Positions 36,877 through 46,695 of a stretch of DNA of 64,000 nucleotides are shown piece after piece. The stretch spans positions 124,001 to 188,000 of the forward strand of contig NZ_AULN01000017.1 of the NCBI RefSeq assembly GCF_000422305.1, read 5' to 3'. The notes beneath the pieces were generated by a model, which worked only from the letters and a program-made list of their open reading frames with translations, searched no databases and had not been told where the DNA came from. The translations under genes and the position numbers were made by a program. The DNA comes from Luteimonas mephitis DSM 12574. GTDB taxonomy: Bacteria > Pseudomonadota > Gammaproteobacteria > Xanthomonadales > Xanthomonadaceae. Positions within the stretch are counted from its first letter, which is position 1. Every line of letters begins with the position of its first letter.

Positions 36877-36903
36877 GCCGGCAATCGAAGCCGGCACTTT
36901 TTT
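36877..36903 (+). terminator. Orphan intrinsic terminator in a 500-bp gap
   Basis: GCCGGC AATCGAA GCCGGC followed by A and a run of seven T lies on the plus strand with no recognisable protein gene upstream. The gap 36568-37071 contains no other feature I can support. The terminator could end a small RNA or a decayed gene. Confidence 0.7.
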
Positions 36904-37071
36904 TGTTTTCGGGTGGCCGATGCTGAATCGCACCTTCGTTGGCTACGCCAGCGGCGGCGCCCTCAGGGCGTGCGATCGCACTGGAAGCCTGTGTGAGGGG
37001 GGGACAGACCACCAGCCGGTCTTGCCGCGGCGCGCACCTCGCGTGCGCTTTCTCTCATCCTGATCAGGAGA

Positions 37072-38358
37072 ATGTCCGTGAAGACGATTGATGGGCTTGC
37101 CGGGAATGTCCCGGCCTATCGAGTCCTGGAGCAGGCGGCAGGAAAGCGGCCGGCAGCAGGCAGGGGCGGAGCGCGCGTAGGTTGGCGATCCCGCCACCGA
37201 TCACTCGCATTGGCGCTGGCGTTGGCCGCGGCGGCGGCCGTGCCCGGCCTGGCCGCGGCGCAGTCGCAGTGCACACCGGTGCTCGACGGCCTCAAGACGC
37301 CGGTCGGCAGCCTGTTGAGTCACCAGGGCAACCTGCTGGTGGCCGAATCCGGGGATGGCAGCGCCGGCTCCGGGCGCATCTCCGTCGTGGACCGGCACGG
37401 CAAGCGCCGCACCCTGATCGATGGCCTGCCGTCCGCACCGTCGGACGTGGGCACGCCCTCCGGCCCTTCCGGCCTCTACCTCGACGGCGTGACGCTGTTC
37501 GTGGCGATCGGGACCGGCGACACCGGCATCCTGGGCCCGCGGCCCGGCACCACGGTGCCCAATCCGAACGGCGCGTCGTCGCCGATCTTCAGTTCCGTGC
37601 TCGCCCTGACCTACAGCGGCGCGGCGGAGCGCAAGACCACGGGCTTCACGATGACGCCGGCCCAGCAGGCGTCGCTGGCGAAGGGTCGGGTGGTGGTGCT
37701 GCACGACGGGCACGGGCACCTGATGCTCGCGCGCATGGTGACCAACTTCCCCGAGTACGTCCCGTCGCCGATCCCCGGGGTGCCGGACAACATCAGCCTC
37801 TCCAATCCGTTCGGCATCGTCGGCCGGGGCGCGTCGCTCTACGTCACCGATGGCGGCCGGAACCTGGCGTGGAGGGTCGGCCGCTGGACCGGTTCCCGCT
37901 CCGAGTTCGTGCAGTTCCCCAACGTTCCCAACCCGCTGTTCCCGCAGGTGGGCGGCCCGATGATCCAAGCCGTGCCGACCGGGATCAACGTGTCGAAGAA
38001 CGGCAAGCTGCTGGTCTCTCTGATCCGCGGCGCGCCGTTCCCGACCGGCGTGTCGAGCATCGAGCAGATCGATCCGGTGACCGCGAAGGACGTGCCGCTG
38101 ATCTCCGGCCTCACCACGGCAATCGACACCGCGCCCATGCGGGGTGCGCACGGACCGCTGCTGGTGCTGGAGATGGCGGCCAGCGGACCGTTCTTCAGCG
38201 GGCCGGGCACGGTGCTGCGGTTCGATGCTCCTGACGTTGCGCCGCAACCGGTTGCGGACTGCCTGGTCCGGCCCACGTCGATGACGCTCGACGAGTCCGG
38301 ACGCTCGCTCTACGTCACCGAGGAAGAGGGCAGCCTGATCCGTATTGCCTATCCGTGA
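37072..38358 (+). CDS. ScyD/ScyE-like exported beta-propeller protein
   Basis: This 428-residue protein has an extended N-terminus and an internal signal-like hydrophobic segment (SLALALALAAAAAVPGLAAAQS, residues ~44-66, signal-peptidase site AAAQ). Repeated blades follow (GSLLSHQGNLLVAESGDG, NPFGIVGRGASLYVTDGG, RPTSMTLDESGRSLYVTEE) with the NHL/SMP-30-like propeller look of the ScyD/ScyE family. GTG 37078 has better spacing (8) to the AGGAG than ATG 37072 (1-2), so translation may begin two codons later. Probably a periplasmic or extracellular protein; no enzymatic function can be assigned. A strong terminator follows. Confidence 0.75.
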   Translation: MSVKTIDGLAGNVPAYRVLEQAAGKRPAAGRGGARVGWRSRHRSLALALALAAAAAVPGLAAAQSQCTPVLDGLKTPVGSLLSHQGNLLVAESGDGSAGSGRISVVDRHGKRRTLIDGLPSAPSDVGTPSGPSGLYLDGVTLFVAIGTGDTGILGPRPGTTVPNPNGASSPIFSSVLALTYSGAAERKTTGFTMTPAQQASLAKGRVVVLHDGHGHLMLARMVTNFPEYVPSPIPGVPDNISLSNPFGIVGRGASLYVTDGGRNLAWRVGRWTGSRSEFVQFPNVPNPLFPQVGGPMIQAVPTGINVSKNGKLLVSLIRGAPFPTGVSSIEQIDPVTAKDVPLISGLTTAIDTAPMRGAHGPLLVLEMAASGPFFSGPGTVLRFDAPDVAPQPVADCLVRPTSMTLDESGRSLYVTEEEGSLIRIAYP

Positions 38359-38447
38359 CTTGCCCGGCGCGCAGGACGGCTTCCTGCGCCATCACCGCCG
38401 CTTGCCAGGCCTGGCAGGCGGCGGATCGGGCCTCCACGAGGATCCTC

Positions 38448-38490
38448 GCGCCGCGGCTGCCGCATTCATGCAGCCTGCGGCGCTTTTTTT
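38448..38490 (+). terminator. Intrinsic terminator after the propeller gene
   Basis: A long imperfect stem GCGCCGCGGCTGC / GCAGCCTGCGGCGC followed by seven T residues. The rest of the 345-bp gap 38359-38704 shows no gene; ATG 38705 of the next gene has its own ribosome site. Confidence 0.88.
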
Positions 38491-38704
38491 CGCGCCACCG
38501 TGGGCGCACCGCAGGGCATTCGCGGCCGCTGCGGCCGCGTGCGCGCGGCGCTGGTCGCGCTGCGTCGAAGCGCGGGCACGACGCGCCGTTTCCATTCGTA
38601 AATGCGGGCGTAACGCCGTGGCCAGGTCTCGGGTTCACCCCAGCTTTCAACGCGTCCGATGGTGGCTACCTTGGAAATTGGCATTCCCCCACGGAAGCAC
38701 CGCG

Positions 38705-40471
38705 ATGACCATCACCCTCCAGAGCCCCGCGAACATCCTGCCGGCCAACCATGGCCTCGAGAATCGGGGAGGAAGCGCAACCGAGGTTGCCGCCCCGCAG
38801 TCACCTTCCGCAGACGCCCCGGCGACCTTTGATGACGGCTTGAGGCTCGATGAAGACTCTCGCGCGGTGTTCAACGCCGGAAATTATGCGATGGGTGACA
38901 CGGGTGCTTCCGGTCAAGATGCTGCGGCGTCGCTGATCCACGAGCAGCGCTGGGGTTCCGGCGACCAGGCGGTACAGGCCCAGTACTTCAAGGACCAGAT
39001 CGAAGCCCACAAGAACGATGCGCAATGGTTGAACGAATACTTCTCCGCGCTTGGGGATGACAGGGTCGCCGACCTGATGCGGCTGTCGATCACCCAAACC
39101 GCCAACCCCGAATCCGTGGGGGCCTTGGGAGGCAGCGGAAGCGACGATGCCGTTGCCTACTACGACGAAACCGTCGGCGATCTTCGAACGGCCCTGGATA
39201 CCCTCGCGGAGGGCGGCTACCTGAACCAGGCCGACATGGACGCCCTGTACAAGGACATGGACCTGGACACGAGCGACAAGAACATGTTCGGGCCGACCCT
39301 CGTGACCGATCTTTTTGCCAGGAGCTCCGCGGACGTCCAGGAGATGTTCTTCAACTCGGCCCTTGCCGAGGGCAACGACAACTCCGCTGCGATTGCTTCG
39401 CACGTCCTGGCGCGGATGCCCGTCTCCGACCAGGTGCGGATCCTGAGTGCCATGAGCCAGGGCGAACTCGACAGCTTCGTCGAAAAGGCCATGAAGGGGC
39501 AGTTCGACGGCATGGACATTCGCGCGTATTACGGCGAGGGCGATACGCATTCCACCGTGACCATCGGCGGCATCACCGAGATCCTCGGCAATGCCAACGA
39601 CGTCACCGTCTACTACCACGCCCGGACCGTCGTCCCGGATTACCCGCCGCAGCTGCAGAAGGCGCTGTTCGATGCGACCGCAAGCGCCCTCACGAACGAA
39701 GACGTGTTCGACAAGTTCAAGGATGACATGCAGTTCAAGGACGAGCTGGGTACGTTGACGCTCAAGGAACACGACGATTTCCTTGACCGGGCGCTGGATG
39801 CGGACGGCGGCGCCAGTGGCGAGGATCTCGGCAGCACGACTCGTGACGAGTATTCGAAGATCCTGGAGATGACCCTGTTCACGCCGCCGCTTGCCGACAG
39901 TGCCGACAGCCTGGCGAGGCACATCGACGACCGGTACAAGTCGATCGGTGACGACCTCGAGAACATGGGCGATGCCGCGTTCGAGACGAAGTACGGCCGG
40001 AATCGCGCGGCCATGGCCGCCGCTTTCGGTCAGATGACCGGCGTGTTCTTCAAGACGCTCGATGATGGCCTGACGCGCGTCAAGGGCGACGCCGCCAAGG
40101 CCGCCGAAATCATGGATCCGCTGTTCAAGCTCGTTGATTTCGGAGTCGGCAAGGGCTTGGACAAGGCCGGCCCGATCGGAGCCATCGTTTCGAAGGCCCT
40201 TGACCTGACGGGTGCTTCTGATGCCGTGAAAGACGGGATCAAGGAAAAGATCGAGAGTGGGAAGATAAAGGAAGCGATCGAGGACATGAAGGATCATGGC
40301 GTCGACCTGACGAAGCTGGGCGAGGAGCTCTACGAAAACATGAGTGACAACGTGCTGCCGAACAGGACGGATCCCAACGGCACCTACCAGGGCCAGCATG
40401 GAGATGTCTCCATCAAGGATGCCTGGCAGAACGGCTACGACTTTGTCGAGGGAGCTCCGACGACGAGTTGA
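38705..40471 (+). CDS. Large acidic protein of unknown function
   Basis: This 588-residue protein (MTITLQSPANILPANHG start, GGAAG upstream) is rich in Asp and Glu. It has no signal peptide and no membrane helix except a glycine-rich amphipathic segment near 480-515 (FGVGKGLDKAGPIGAIVSKALDLTGA) that might insert in a membrane. The N-terminal 50 residues are Pro/Ala/Ser-rich and disordered. The rest is helical with repeated DxxD-like loops (DMDALYKDMDLDTSDKN). The style recalls secreted toxin-like effectors, but it lacks the glutamine-rich XVIPCD tail of xanthomonad type IV effectors, and no partner secretion or immunity gene is adjacent. Function unknown. Confidence 0.75.
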   Translation: MTITLQSPANILPANHGLENRGGSATEVAAPQSPSADAPATFDDGLRLDEDSRAVFNAGNYAMGDTGASGQDAAASLIHEQRWGSGDQAVQAQYFKDQIEAHKNDAQWLNEYFSALGDDRVADLMRLSITQTANPESVGALGGSGSDDAVAYYDETVGDLRTALDTLAEGGYLNQADMDALYKDMDLDTSDKNMFGPTLVTDLFARSSADVQEMFFNSALAEGNDNSAAIASHVLARMPVSDQVRILSAMSQGELDSFVEKAMKGQFDGMDIRAYYGEGDTHSTVTIGGITEILGNANDVTVYYHARTVVPDYPPQLQKALFDATASALTNEDVFDKFKDDMQFKDELGTLTLKEHDDFLDRALDADGGASGEDLGSTTRDEYSKILEMTLFTPPLADSADSLARHIDDRYKSIGDDLENMGDAAFETKYGRNRAAMAAAFGQMTGVFFKTLDDGLTRVKGDAAKAAEIMDPLFKLVDFGVGKGLDKAGPIGAIVSKALDLTGASDAVKDGIKEKIESGKIKEAIEDMKDHGVDLTKLGEELYENMSDNVLPNRTDPNGTYQGQHGDVSIKDAWQNGYDFVEGAPTTS

Positions 40472-40728
40472 ATGATGCCCGGCAGGAAACCGAATAGCCG
40501 GTAAAGGCGATCGATCCCGGCTGCGGACCGGGATCCCGCCTGTTCGTTCCGGCTGGCGTGCAACGGCGTGGACGGGCGTGACGCGATGGTCTTCACCACG
40601 GTCAGGGGCTCAGGGGTTCGCCGCCGCTTTCTTCGAAGGACTGCAGGTCGTGGCTCGGCAATCGCCCTGCGTGCCCGCGACCTGTTCCGCCCGGCCGCGC
40701 AGCGTTGCCGCACTCGGCCGGTTGCAGC

Positions 40729-41169
40729 CTAGGCCGGCTTCCCGTCGCCTGCGGGCACCGTGTTCACCATCCACGGCACGCCGAATTTGTCGACCAGCGC
40801 GCCGTATCCGGGCGACCAGAAGGTTTCCGCGAACGGCATCACCTGCCTGCCGCCGTCCGACAGCTGCTCGAACCAGCGCCTGGCCTCGGCGACGTCATCG
40901 GTGTGCAGGGTGACGTCGAAGCCGTTCTTGGGCTTGTCGACGTTGGGGGCCCAGGCAACATCCATGTCGGCGCCCATCAGCGCCTGGTCGCCGACGTCGA
41001 GCCAGCAGTGCATCAGCCAGGTCTTGTACTTGTCGTCGGTGATCGGCATGTCCGGCGGCGCGTCGCCGTAGGGGATGGCGGCGGTGACGGTGCCGCCCAG
41101 GACCCTGGCGTAGAACTCGAACGCTTCCTTGCACTGTCCCTGGAAGCTCAGGCTGGTGACGATCTTCAT
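40729..41169 (-). CDS. PhnB/YjdN-like VOC protein
   Basis: This 146-residue VOC-fold protein (start MKIVTSLSFQGQCKEAFEFY) has AFEFYARVLGGTVTAAIPYG, then WLMHCWLDVGDQALMGADM and the C-terminal FWSPGYGALVDKFGVPWMVNTVP. FGVxWMxN is the signature of the PhnB/YjdN (3-demethylubiquinone methyltransferase-like) group. These are generally small single-domain proteins of unknown substrate. The gene is isolated; the 540-bp gap upstream contains a decayed methyltransferase fragment. Confidence 0.88.
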   Translation of the reverse strand: MKIVTSLSFQGQCKEAFEFYARVLGGTVTAAIPYGDAPPDMPITDDKYKTWLMHCWLDVGDQALMGADMDVAWAPNVDKPKNGFDVTLHTDDVAEARRWFEQLSDGGRQVMPFAETFWSPGYGALVDKFGVPWMVNTVPAGDGKPA

Positions 41170-41527
41170 GGGATTCTCCAGTGGTCCGTAGCTGGGTGGA
41201 GGGAGTGGACGGTCTACGCCGCCGCGCGTTAGCCGGGTGTCGATGGATCGGGGCGCGGAATCGACGCCAGGCACGGTCGCCTGCTTTCCCGGTTCGACGA
41301 ACGACGGGCGCGCGGATCGACACCGTCGCTGCGGCAAAGGCAGGCCGGAACGGGTGAATGCACAATCAACACGTGAATGCGCCAACCGGCCGGGCAGACC
41401 GGTGTGCCGCCCGTGTTCGCGGGCGCGCGCAGCGCCGTTCGAAGCCGAGCTGCCCGACCGGCGGTGGCCGTGTTTCCGATTGCGCCGCGTTGGCATCGAC
41501 GCGCATCGCCTACCCGATGGGCTGGCC

Positions 41528-41660
41528 ATGACGGGCGCGGACGGGGTCTTTGCCGGTTCGATTCCGGAGCCCTGCGACACGCACCTCGTGCCGCTCATCT
41601 TCGAGCCTTGCGCGGCGGACCTGGTGGGGCGGATCGGGTCGAACGGATCGGGTCGAACGA
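41528..41660 (+). pseudogene. Fragment of a SAM-dependent methyltransferase gene
   Basis: A short open stretch reads GVFAGSIPEPCDTHLVPLIF followed by EPCAADLVGRI. This is the start of the class I methyltransferase family usually reading FAGSIPE.YD..LVPLIFEPYA.DLA.R. The following sequence breaks down in a duplicated CGGATCGGGTCGAAC. The gap 41170-41711 holds nothing else I recognise. Confidence 0.6.
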
Positions 41661-41711
41661 TGTCACGCGGCGCCTGCAAATCACGGCCGCATGGCGCTCG
41701 GGATGCGGCGG

Positions 41712-42575
41712 CTACTCGGTATCGTCGCGCGCCTGCGCGGCGGCGCGCTGCCGGCGCAGCGCATCGAGCTGTGCAAGCTGTCGCTCCGAGGGGTCGAGCA
41801 CGTCGAGGTGCAGCATGTTCACGCCGGTTCTCCCGTGGAACCTGGCGACGAACAGGCCGTCGAAGCGCGCGAACGTCCCGTACTCGCCGGCGCGGTACTG
41901 GGGGTTGTCGAGATGCCGCCATCGCGGCAGGAAGATTTCGTGGACGACGGCCCAGCCGGGAACGTCCGCTTCCAGCAGCACGCCTTCGAGGAACATGCGG
42001 GCGCCGCCCCAGCCGTCGCCCGCGAACCCGTCGCGGCGGGTGTCCGCGTCGCCGGTATCGATGGCCAGGGTGCCGGCAAAGCCATCGTCGCGGTCGTCGC
42101 TGATGTCGCCCGCATCGCCGTCGTCGCGCGCCTGCGTCCTCGGGCAGCCGCAGGCGGCGCATGCCTGTTGGATCCGCACGCCGACGTAGACCACCCGGTC
42201 CTGGTGTTCCTCCACGAACGCCACGAAATCGGCGAGTGCCTGGCGTTCCGGCGCGGACAGGCGGAAGGGGTCCGGTGCATCCGCTTCGCCGCAGCTGAGG
42301 GTCAGGTCGAATGCGGGCAGCGCGTTCGCGGCATTGAGGCCGCAGGCGTTGCCGGCGCCGCCGCGCTTGCCTCCCGCACGTGACGCTTGCAGCGCCGTCA
42401 GGCCTGGCTGTCCCGCATGCGCGGCGGGCATGGCCGTGCAGGCGCCAGCATCATCGAACGCTGCGGCATCGCGGGCGAGGGAACCGGCCTCTGCGCGGCA
42501 TGCGCCGGCACAGGCGGCCAGCACGAGCGGGGCGATCAGCAGCGCATGGCGCCACGGCAGGATTCTGGTCGACAT
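41712..42575 (-). CDS. Hypothetical lipoprotein
   Basis: About 287 residues. The ATG at 42575 has a GGAG seven bases upstream; the in-frame ATG at 42581 is too close to it. The N-terminus MSTRILPWRHALLIAPLVLAACA is a lipoprotein signal with lipobox LAAC. The mature protein contains a cysteine-rich stretch (QQACAACGCP), an Asp-rich loop (RDDGDAGDISDDRDDGF) and a beta-rich end (VVHEIFLPRWRHLDNPQYRAGEYG; FARFDGLFVARFHGRTGVNMLHLDVLDP). No family recognised. It is divergent from the CoA-transferase gene at 42812. Confidence 0.7.
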   Translation of the reverse strand: MSTRILPWRHALLIAPLVLAACAGACRAEAGSLARDAAAFDDAGACTAMPAAHAGQPGLTALQASRAGGKRGGAGNACGLNAANALPAFDLTLSCGEADAPDPFRLSAPERQALADFVAFVEEHQDRVVYVGVRIQQACAACGCPRTQARDDGDAGDISDDRDDGFAGTLAIDTGDADTRRDGFAGDGWGGARMFLEGVLLEADVPGWAVVHEIFLPRWRHLDNPQYRAGEYGTFARFDGLFVARFHGRTGVNMLHLDVLDPSERQLAQLDALRRQRAAAQARDDTE

Positions 42576-42811
42576 GATCATGCTCCCTGGCTACGTTCGT
42601 CGAAGCGTTGCCGGCTGCAGGTGCGGCGCATCCCGTCTCCCCCGGCACGGATTGGAACGGCCCCCTTTGTCACGGGCGCGGCGCGCAGCCGTGCGCGATC
42701 ATAGCCCAGCGGCCTGGCGCCACGGCTGCGGCGGTGGCAGGCGCGCGCGCCTTGACTTTCCTTGCCGCCGCTTCGTTCCATGGCGAACAGGATCTGTTGC
42801 GGAGAATTGCG

Positions 42812-44326
42812 ATGAGCGACCGAGTTGCCCACCCCGGCCTTGCGGCCAGGCGGATGGATGCCGACGCGGCGGCGGCCCTGGTGCGGCCGGGCATGACCGT
42901 GGGCATGAGCGGCTTCACCGGCGCCGGCTATCCAAAGGGCGTGCCGCTGGAGTTGGCCGCGCGGATCACCGCCGCCCACGAGCGCGGCGATGCCTTCCGG
43001 CTGCGCGTGCTGACCGGCGCTTCCACAGCGCCGGAGCTGGACGGCGCCCTGGCCCGCGCCGGCGGGATCGACTTCCGGCTGCCGTACCAGTCCGATCCCG
43101 AGCTGCGCGAGCGCATCAACCGCGGCGAGATCGAATACATGGACATCCACCTGGGCCACGTCGCGCAGTACGCGTGGTCCGGGTTCCTCGGCAAGCTCGA
43201 CATGGCCATCATCGAGGCCACCGCGATCCTGCCCGACGGCCGGCTGTTGCCATCCACCTCGGTGGGCAACAACAAGACCTGGCTCGACCTGGCCGACCAG
43301 GTGATCGTCGAGGTCAACCATCGCCAGCCGATGGGCCTGGACGGGATGCACGACATCTACTACGGCACCGCGCTGCCGCCGCACCGCAGGCCGATCCCGC
43401 TGCAGAAACCGGGCGACCGCATTGGCGAACCCTACCTGCGCGTGGACCCGGCGAAGGTCGTCGCGGTCGTGCACACCGACGCGCCTGACCGCATCGGCCG
43501 GTTCAGCCCGCCGGACGAAGTGTCCCGGCGGATCGCCGGGCACCTGGTGGAGTTCTTCCGCCACGAGATCAAGGCCGGCCGCCTGTCCGAGCGGCTGCTG
43601 CCGCTGCAGTCGGGCGTGGGCAACATCGCCAACGCGGTGCTGGCGGGGCTGCGCGAAGGCGGCTTCCACGGGCTCACCGCGTTCACCGAGGTGATCCAGG
43701 ACGGCATGCTCGACCTGCTCGGCGACGGCACCATCGACATGGCCTCTGCCACCTCGTTTTCGCTCAGCCCGGAAGGCGTCGAGGAGTTCGTCCGCCACAT
43801 CGACCGCTACCGCGAGCGCATCGTGCTGCGTCCGCAGGAGATGTCCAACCACGGCGAGCTGATCCGGCGCCTGGGCGTCATCGCCATGAATGGCATGGTC
43901 GAGGCTGATCTGTACGGCAACGTCAATTCCACCCACGTCGCCGGCAGCCGCATCATCAACGGCATCGGTGGCAGCGGCGACTTCGCCCGCAACGGCTTCC
44001 TGTCGTGCTTCGTCACGCCGAGCACGGCGAAGGGCGGCGCGATCTCGGCCATCGTGCCGATGGTCAGCCACGTCGACCACACCGAGCACGACGTCGCGGT
44101 GGTGGTGACCGAGCAGGGCCTGGCCGACCTGCGCGGGCTGTCGCCCAAGCAGCGCGCCCGCGCGATCATCGCCAACTGCGCGCATCCCGATTACCGGCCG
44201 CTGCTGCAGGACTACTTCGACCGCGCCTGCCGCGACAGCCACGGCAAGCACACACCGCACCTGCTCCCCGAAGCGCTGGCCTGGCACCAGCGGTTCCTGG
44301 ACACCGGCAGCATGCGCGGCGGCTGA
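42812..44326 (+). CDS. Acetyl-CoA hydrolase/transferase (succinyl-CoA:acetate CoA-transferase type)
   Basis: This 504-residue class I CoA-transferase starts at ATG 42812 with GGAG upstream. Motifs: VGMSGFTGAGYPKGVPLEL at the N-terminus, PLQSGVGNIANAVLAGL (CoA-binding GxGNxAxA) and GLTAFTEVIQDGMLDLL with the likely catalytic glutamate. The C-terminal segment reads STAKGGAISAIVPMVSHVDHTEHDV, followed by VVVTEQGLADLRGLSP. The family interconverts acetate plus succinyl-CoA with acetyl-CoA plus succinate, or hydrolyses acetyl-CoA. Length and motifs match the Ach1/AarC/Cat1 group. Substrate preference among succinyl-, propionyl- and acetyl-CoA cannot be read. Confidence 0.9.
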   Translation: MSDRVAHPGLAARRMDADAAAALVRPGMTVGMSGFTGAGYPKGVPLELAARITAAHERGDAFRLRVLTGASTAPELDGALARAGGIDFRLPYQSDPELRERINRGEIEYMDIHLGHVAQYAWSGFLGKLDMAIIEATAILPDGRLLPSTSVGNNKTWLDLADQVIVEVNHRQPMGLDGMHDIYYGTALPPHRRPIPLQKPGDRIGEPYLRVDPAKVVAVVHTDAPDRIGRFSPPDEVSRRIAGHLVEFFRHEIKAGRLSERLLPLQSGVGNIANAVLAGLREGGFHGLTAFTEVIQDGMLDLLGDGTIDMASATSFSLSPEGVEEFVRHIDRYRERIVLRPQEMSNHGELIRRLGVIAMNGMVEADLYGNVNSTHVAGSRIINGIGGSGDFARNGFLSCFVTPSTAKGGAISAIVPMVSHVDHTEHDVAVVVTEQGLADLRGLSPKQRARAIIANCAHPDYRPLLQDYFDRACRDSHGKHTPHLLPEALAWHQRFLDTGSMRGG

Positions 44327-44355
44327 GCCGAGGCTTCCGCCCCGCCAATCCCCGC

Positions 44356-44586
44356 AGGAGCGCCCCATGGGCGCGATCGTGTTTCGCCGCGCACGCTGCA
44401 GCATTCCCGGCGCGCGACGTTGCGCGGGTCCTTGCAGGTAGCGGCTGTGATCCGACTCGGTGAAGAAGCGGGGCTGGCGAGCCATGATCGCGCGCTTTTG
44501 ATGACGGGCACCCCGTGTGCAACGGGCAGGGCGCCGAAGCGAGCAGGAAGCAGCGCGCTGGCGCAGGGAAAGTCCACCCTGGCCCC
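44356..44586. repeat. REP unit and relic of a RAYT element
   Basis: The 340-bp gap 44327-44668 has a single REP (AGGAGCGCCCCATGGGCGCG, 44359-44378). On the minus strand at ~44427-44485 a relic MARQPRFFTESDHSRYLQ reads as a RAYT N-terminus with an internal deletion. The terminal repeat AAAGTCCACCCTGGCCCC lies at 44569-44586. Confidence 0.72.
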
Positions 44587-44668
44587 GGATCTCGAATTGC
44601 TCCCGCCGCCGTTCTTGCCCCACTATTGACGTTCCCAGGGCTTTCGACCGTCCAGGGAGGCAAAGCCC

Positions 44669-46021
44669 ATGATCTCCGGGAGAACCCTCGAAAGCTGGTG
44701 CGCCAGCCATCCGTTGATCCGCGAGCTGGTCGCGCTGCAGGAAACCACCTGGTTCAATCCCGCCGTGGCGCCGGTTGCGGAATCACTCGGTGACGTGGGG
44801 CTGACGGCGGCGGACGTCGCCGATGCCAGTGCGCGTTTGACGCGCTTTGCTTCCTGGATCAGGCGTGCGTTTCCGGAGACGGAGGGCAGCGGCGGCATCA
44901 TCGAGTCGGACGTCCGGCCCTTGCCGACGCTGCATGCCTTGCTGGGCGAGCGCTACGGCCTGGCCCTGGGCGGATCGCTATGGCTCAAGCGGGACAGCCA
45001 TCTGCCGATCTCCGGGTCGATCAAGGCGCGCGGCGGCATTTACGAAGTGCTCAAGCACGCCGAGGATCTGGCGCTGGCGGGAAAGTTGCTGGCGCTCGAC
45101 GACGACTACGCGGTGCTGGACAGCGACCAGGCCCGGGCCTTCTTCGGCCAGTACAGCATGGCGGTCGGCTCGACCGGCAACCTTGGCTTGTCCATCGGCA
45201 TCATGGGTGCCGCGCTGGGTTTCCGGGTGACGGTGCACATGTCCGCGGATGCGCGGCAATGGAAGAAGGACATGTTGCGCTCGCGGGGCGTGACGGTCAT
45301 CGAATACGCCTCCGATTACGGCGTGGCGATCGCCGAAGGCCGCAAGCAGGCGGAGCGCGATCCCGCCTGCCATTTCGTTGACGATGAAAACTCGGTCAAC
45401 CTGTTCCTGGGCTACGCGGTCGCCGCCGAACGGTTGCAGGAGCAGCTGGCGCAAGCCGGTGTTGCCGTCGATGCGCAGCATCCACTTTTCGTCTATCTGC
45501 CCTGCGGCATCGGCGGCGCGCCCGGTGGCGTGGCCTTCGGCCTGAAGCTGGTCTACGGCGACGCAGTCCACTGCATCTTCGCCGAACCCACGCATTCGCC
45601 GTGCATGTTGCTGGGCGTTCATACCGGGCTGCACGACGCGGTATGCGTGCAGGACTTCGGCATCGACAACGTGACGGCTGCCGATGGCCTGGCGGTCGGA
45701 CGGGCATCGGGCTTCGTCGGAAAGGCGATGCAGCGCCTGGTGGACGGCTACTACACCGTCAGCGACGAGGAGATGTATCGTTTGCTTGCGCTGATGGAGC
45801 GCAGCGAAGGCGTGCGCCTGGAACCGTCCGCGCTCGCAGGCGTGCCGGGCATCGCCAGGGTCCAGGGCGACCAGCACGGCTACCTGGCGCGTGCCGGCCT
45901 CGACAGCCGGGCCATGGCGCAGGCCACCCATCTGGTCTGGGCAACCGGTGGCAGCATGGTGCCGGCGGACGAGATGCAGGCCTACCTGGACAAGGGGCGC
46001 AGCTTGCTTGCGAAGGATTGA
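44669..46021 (+). CDS. dsdA: D-serine ammonia-lyase (D-serine dehydratase)
   Basis: This 450-residue PLP enzyme converts D-serine to pyruvate and ammonia. It follows the DsdA sequence closely: [46 protein letters not shown] with PLP-lysine K119, [24 protein letters not shown] (the glycine loop holding the phosphate), [16 protein letters not shown] and a C-terminal [16 protein letters not shown]. Fold-type II and length are as in E. coli (about 442). No adjacent D-serine transporter or LysR-type dsdC is seen, so regulation differs from enterobacteria. The upstream spacer is transposon relic. Confidence 0.95.
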   Translation: MISGRTLESWCASHPLIRELVALQETTWFNPAVAPVAESLGDVGLTAADVADASARLTRFASWIRRAFPETEGSGGIIESDVRPLPTLHALLGERYGLALGGSLWLKRDSHLPISGSIKARGGIYEVLKHAEDLALAGKLLALDDDYAVLDSDQARAFFGQYSMAVGSTGNLGLSIGIMGAALGFRVTVHMSADARQWKKDMLRSRGVTVIEYASDYGVAIAEGRKQAERDPACHFVDDENSVNLFLGYAVAAERLQEQLAQAGVAVDAQHPLFVYLPCGIGGAPGGVAFGLKLVYGDAVHCIFAEPTHSPCMLLGVHTGLHDAVCVQDFGIDNVTAADGLAVGRASGFVGKAMQRLVDGYYTVSDEEMYRLLALMERSEGVRLEPSALAGVPGIARVQGDQHGYLARAGLDSRAMAQATHLVWATGGSMVPADEMQAYLDKGRSLLAKD

Positions 46022-46158
46022 GAAGACGCGCTCGCGAGGCGGGATCTGGCGTCGATCCGCGGCGGGCGGATGGACTTCGCGCCCATGTCGATGTCGGGGA
46101 CGCTGGTTCGTCATCCATGCACAAGGCCATGCCGGCCTCGATGACGAGGGAGAAGATC

Positions 46159-46590
46159 ATGCGCGTGATGGTGTTCGTGAAGGCAACCGAAGACAGCGAG
46201 CGGGGCCTGCCGCCCACTGCCGAGATGACCGCGATGTTCGAGGCGATGGGGAAGTTCAACGAGGAGCTGGTGAAGGCCGGGGTGATGATCGACGGCGACG
46301 GGCTCAAGCCCTCGTCCGCAGGCAAGCGGATCGCCTTCGACGGCGCGGGCAGGACGGTAATCGACGGCCCCTTCGCCGAGGCGCGCGAACTGGTTGCGGG
46401 TTACTGGGTGTGGGAAGTCAAGAACATGGACGAGGCGGTAGCGTGGGCGAAGCGCTGTCCCAACCCGATGCCGGGCCCGAGCGAACTGGAGATCCGCCCC
46501 TTCTATGAAATGGCGGATTTCGGCGACGCGGTGACGCCGGAGATCGCCGAGCGCGAGCAGCGGCTGCGCGACCGGCTCGGCGGTGGATGA
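46159..46590 (+). CDS. YciI-like (DGPF domain) protein
   Basis: The start MRVMVFVKATEDSERG is chosen because of a GGGAG site 7-8 bases upstream; an in-frame ATG at 46141 overlaps that site. The 143-residue product has the YciI-related ferredoxin-like fold with the signature TVIDGPFAEARELVAGYWVWEVKNMDEAVAWAKRCP. Such proteins occur beside ECF sigma factors in other bacteria, but none is visible here. Enzymatic function unknown. Confidence 0.88.
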   Translation: MRVMVFVKATEDSERGLPPTAEMTAMFEAMGKFNEELVKAGVMIDGDGLKPSSAGKRIAFDGAGRTVIDGPFAEARELVAGYWVWEVKNMDEAVAWAKRCPNPMPGPSELEIRPFYEMADFGDAVTPEIAEREQRLRDRLGGG

Positions 46591-46695
46591 AACCGGGCAA
46601 CGGCAGCAGGCAGGTTCGCCTGTCGCGCGGGATCCATCCCCGGTGCGTGCGGTGATGCCGGTAGCGGACGGCGCGGAACGCCTGCCGGAGCGGGT

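Noticed and set aside
36568-37071. 174-codon plus-strand frame over the gap
   Set aside because: Composition and lack of motifs suggest a shadow or random frame; the embedded intrinsic terminator argues against a gene crossing it.
38705-40471. Xanthomonad type IV secretion effector
   Set aside because: No XVIPCD motifs or glutamine-rich tail at the C-terminus, and no neighbouring immunity lipoprotein.
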